Positions 5,301-5,487 of a stretch of 5,487 nucleotides of DNA are shown piece by piece (within the stretch, counting starts at the first letter, position 1; the number at the start of each line of letters is the position of its first letter). The position numbers and the translations under genes were made by a program. Origin of the DNA: an uncultured Coriobacteriaceae bacterium (lineage in GTDB: Bacteria > Actinomycetota > Coriobacteriia > Coriobacteriales > Atopobiaceae); NCBI GenBank assembly GCA_902772085.1, contig CACXZL010000154.1, forward strand, positions 1-5,487. Reading direction: 5' to 3'. The notes below the pieces were generated by a model. That model was given only the letters and a program-made list of their open reading frames with translations, was not told the DNA's origin and searched no databases.

Positions 5301-5487
5301 TGGAGTCCCCCTGTCGCGCTAGGTATTTTTCGAATTCTTCACGATTCAAAGGCTTGGAGAAATAATAACCTTGAATGAGATTGCAGCCAAGCTCCTTGAG
5401 GCGTTCGGTCTCCTTTGCCGTCTCAACGCCTTCGGCCACCGTTTGCAGGCCGAGAAACTGCGCCATCTCGCCGCAGGATGACGAAAC
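5290..5487 (-). CDS. EAL-domain c-di-GMP phosphodiesterase, C-terminal part
   Basis: The last 65 residues of a minus-strand protein whose start is beyond the right edge of the window. VAEGVET (17-23 of the visible part) carries a conserved EAL-domain glutamate, and GCNLIQGYYFSKPL (34-47) is the typical end of the domain (QGYxxxxP). The domain runs to within about 20 residues of the C-terminus, so EAL is the last domain. EAL proteins hydrolyse cyclic-di-GMP to pGpG; whether this one is active cannot be judged, because the EAL motif itself and most metal ligands are not visible. Any receiver, GGDEF or membrane sensor part would be upstream. Its TAA stop overlaps the Hpt start by 11 bases, a sign of translational coupling. 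Confidence 0.87.
   Translation of the reverse strand, partial: VSSSCGEMAQFLGLQTVAEGVETAKETERLKELGCNLIQGYYFSKPLNREEFEKYLARQGDSNDA

Overview
The window most resembles a chromosome of a Gram-positive, fairly GC-rich gut- or oral-type actinobacterium. My best guess is class Coriobacteriia (Collinsella, Olsenella, Atopobium or Slackia relatives). This rests on protein flavour: a DHH phosphoesterase next to a dCMP deaminase, an amino-acid permease fused to a hybrid histidine kinase, and terminators with an AAAAGGAG/CTCCTTTT core. I could not test it by search.

Layout. Positions 1-359 hold no convincing gene. They carry an array of five 17-bp sites in strictly alternating orientation (24-186), a candidate extended -10 promoter inside the array, a GC-rich hairpin, and a hairpin just before a ribosome binding site. 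Two plus-strand genes follow: a DHH/DHHA1 phosphoesterase (360-1316) and a dCMP deaminase (1409-1891). A strong stem-loop terminator and a second, smaller hairpin lie between them. A long stem-loop (1897-1940) then separates these genes from a convergent minus-strand operon.

The minus-strand operon reads from the right edge leftwards: the C-terminal end of an EAL-domain protein (cut by the window), a stand-alone histidine phosphotransfer (Hpt) protein, and a 989-residue protein that joins a 12-segment amino-acid permease (APC type), two further membrane segments, a histidine kinase and a receiver domain. The EAL and Hpt genes overlap by 11 bases. The Hpt and kinase genes are 10 bases apart.

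How the genes may work together. The permease-kinase looks like a transporter-coupled sensor. Its receiver domain could pass phosphate to the small Hpt protein, which would hand it to another receiver, and the EAL protein suggests a link to cyclic-di-GMP. The parts and their order are visible in the sequence; the wiring and the ligand are inference. The plus-strand genes are housekeeping nucleotide or phosphoester enzymes with no evident link to this pathway. The most unusual items are the permease-kinase fusion with its operon and the regularly spaced repeat array upstream of the DHH gene.
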